Shown here: in pieces, positions 17,400-18,604 of the stretch
How the letters are laid out: each line of letters opens with the position of its first letter
How positions within the stretch are numbered: the first letter of the stretch is position 1
From: CAZIKB01 sp964539665
GTDB taxonomy: Bacteria > Zhuqueibacterota > Zhuqueibacteria > Oceanimicrobiales > Oceanimicrobiaceae
Direction of reading: 5' to 3'
DNA: 18,604 nucleotides
NCBI GenBank assembly: GCA_964539665.1
Contig: CAZIKB010000128.1
Location: 1-18,604 of the forward strand
The notes under the pieces: model-generated
Told to the model about the DNA's origin: nothing
What the model saw: only the letters and a program-made list of their open reading frames with translations
The model's database searches: none
Translations under genes and position numbers: made by a program

Positions 17400-17687
17400 A
17401 TGTTTCGAATGCGGAAAATATTTAAGAATGATTTAACTTTGGTTATCAAAATCGCAGGAAAGATTACTGATGAGAATATGCAGGATTGGACAAACGAATT
17501 GCGACGCTTAAGTAAACATAGTGGCCGACGGATCATTCTGGATATTTGTGAAGTAACCAGCATTAGCCCGCGAGCTGTGCAAGTGTTGGCCGACTTTTTA
17601 ACGGACAAAATTTATTTACTAAATTGTCCGGTGTATGCAGTAAATATGCTGCAGTCCGCTGGTTTAGGGGCAAACATTTTGAGCTAA
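17400..17687 (+). CDS. STAS-domain protein (anti-sigma-factor antagonist-like)
   Basis: The 95-residue reading from ATG 17400 (or 92 from ATG 17409) has the STAS pattern: beta-strand (LTLVIKIAGKITDENMQDW), helix (ELRRLSKHSG), beta-strand with the characteristic IILDICEVTSISPRAVQVLADF, and a final strand and turn (LNCPVYAVNML). STAS domains act as phosphorylatable partner-switch proteins or small-molecule sensors. The usual Ser/Thr target in the conserved loop is represented by T/S residues in EVTSISP, but a specific phosphosite cannot be assigned. The frame is open back to 17307, but the upstream part has no family character, so the later start is preferred. No ribosome site is seen. Similar short STAS proteins are often found as standalone genes; here it directly follows the broken sigma-54 regulator. 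Confidence 0.7.
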   Translation: MFRMRKIFKNDLTLVIKIAGKITDENMQDWTNELRRLSKHSGRRIILDICEVTSISPRAVQVLADFLTDKIYLLNCPVYAVNMLQSAGLGANILS

Positions 17688-17740
17688 CTGTTAATTGGTC
17701 AAGAAATACATTTAGTGATTAACTTAATAAATGCTGATTC

Positions 17741-17851
17741 AGACTTCTGCAATTTCGAGGTGTGAAGCTACAAAAAATCTATTAGTGCTCTTGACGTAAA
17801 TGGATTTCTCTCTTCGTTCAAAATAACAATTCGAGTATATTGCAGAAGTCT
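17741..17851. mobile_element. 111-bp element with 13-bp terminal inverted repeats (MITE-like)
   Basis: AGACTTCTGCAAT (17741-17753) and its exact reverse complement (17839-17851) bound a non-coding 85-bp core. On the minus strand the core reads like degraded versions of the GAACGAAGTGAGAAATC-type dispersed repeats that I associate with many FCB-group genomes. I see no clear target-site duplication. It sits between the STAS gene and the ribosome site of the next gene, so it may carry or disturb the latter's promoter. Confidence 0.5.
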
Positions 17852-17880
17852 TATAAATCCCCAACAAGGAGGGAAACGTT

Positions 17881-18604
17881 ATGGGTAAATTAATTTCACT
17901 TGTTTACGGCGTCATTGCCTACGCAGTCTTTTTTGTAATATTCTTGTATGCAATTGGTTTCGTAGGCAACTTTATGGTCCCAAAGTCTATTGACTCCGGT
18001 ACAGAAGGACCTCTCAGTCAAGCGCTGTTTTTTACGCCATCTTGCTGGGCTTATTTGCAATCCAACACACTATTATGGCACGGCCAGGATTTAAGGCGTG
18101 GTGGACAAAAATTATCCCACAATCAGTTGAACGCAGCACTTTTGTGCTGATTGCCAGTTTGTTGCTGGGACTTTTATTCTGGCAGTGGCAGCCGTTGACG
18201 AGTGTTATTTGGAATATTGAACATGCGTTTGGTTGGACGCTTCTTACGGGCTTGTTCTGGATTGGCTGGCTCACTGTTTTTTTCTCAACATTCATGATCA
18301 ATCACTTCGATCTTTTCGGACTCCGGCAAGTCTACCTGAATATGCAAGGCAAGGAGTACACGCCAGTGGGGTTGTTGACCCCTGCTCTTTATAAAGTTGT
18401 GCGTCATCCAATCATGTTGGGATTCATCATTGCATTTTGGGCAACCCTTGATGACCATGGGCCATTTGCTGTTCGCAGTGGCCACCACAGGCTATATCTT
18501 GATAGGCGTTCAATTGGAAGAGCGAGACTTGGTGAGCATCCTCGGCCAACCCTATCAAGATTATCAGAAAAAAGTGTCTATGCTTCTACCTTTTAAGAAA
18601 AAAA
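17881..18604 (+). pseudogene. Isoprenylcysteine-carboxyl-methyltransferase/NnrU-like membrane protein, twice frameshifted, cut by window end
   Basis: A strong AAGGAGGG site (17866-17873) lies 7 nt before the ATG. The first frame (17881 to about 18028) gives a membrane helix and GFVGNFMVPKSIDSG. At a T6 run (18028-18033) the sense moves to a second frame, which gives AILLGLFAIQHTIMARPGFKAWW, more helices, and the methyltransferase signature region ending LYKVVRHPIMLGF. At CCC near 18445 it moves again, into a third frame reading GHLLFAVATTGYILIGVQLEERDL to the window edge. Joined, they make a normal roughly 240-residue polytopic protein of the ICMT/PEMT-like superfamily, which methylates small-molecule, lipid or protein substrates using S-adenosylmethionine. 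The true substrate in bacteria is usually unknown. As written it encodes only an 89-residue fragment. Confidence 0.75.

Noticed and set aside
1..18604. CRISPR array, tRNA/rRNA genes, complete insertion sequence
   Set aside because: No regularly spaced direct repeats, no tRNA-like cloverleaf or rRNA sequence, and no transposase or integrase motif seen on either strand.

Overview
The window is 18.6 kb of AT-leaning bacterial chromosome. The gene content suggests a Gram-negative member of the FCB (Bacteroidota/Calditrichota/KSB1-like) side of the tree: an HAE1-type RND pump, a secreted S9 peptidase, a DUF2723 (TMEM260-like) membrane protein with TPRs, and several major genes that lack a visible Shine-Dalgarno sequence. 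This placement is inference from gene families; no rRNA or tRNA is present to anchor it.

Layout. (1) 1-319 is non-coding and ends in a strong intrinsic terminator. It is followed by a complete RND exporter (320-3487). (2) Two small membrane proteins follow (3566-4182). They share an N-terminal segment, and the second looks truncated. (3) 4137-4894 is a scrap zone with two minus-strand gene remnants, each carrying an in-frame stop. (4) 4899-5675 is an intact AbrB-type antitoxin / PIN toxin operon with a near-consensus promoter and a perfect palindromic operator. The PIN protein carries an inserted zinc-ribbon motif. (5) A convergent terminator at 5761-5790 separates it from a secreted S9 prolyl-oligopeptidase-family gene on the minus strand (7915-5862), split by one frameshift at an A10 tract. 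(6) 8628-11541 encodes two MATE exporters from different subfamilies. They are followed by a DUF2723/TPR membrane protein (11610-13661) and a small secreted protein (13706-14248). (7) 14249-15113 is largely non-coding. (8) 15114-17201 is a badly damaged sigma-54-dependent regulator gene (sensor, PAS, AAA+, Fis-type HTH). It is followed by a possible sigma-54 promoter and a STAS-domain gene, a 111-bp element with 13-bp inverted termini, and a twice-frameshifted isoprenylcysteine-methyltransferase-like gene that runs into the window end.

Functionally, the intact part is dominated by export (RND plus two MATE pumps) and envelope functions, with one toxin-antitoxin module. The right third is dominated by broken signalling and membrane genes. 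Lesions occur both at homopolymers, which sequencing error or slippage could explain, and as clean nonsense codons, which argue for real decay. No clearly new multi-gene system is visible. The most distinctive items are the zinc-ribbon PIN toxin, the A10-split peptidase, and the pairing of a decayed sigma-54 regulator with an adjacent sigma-54-like promoter and STAS gene.
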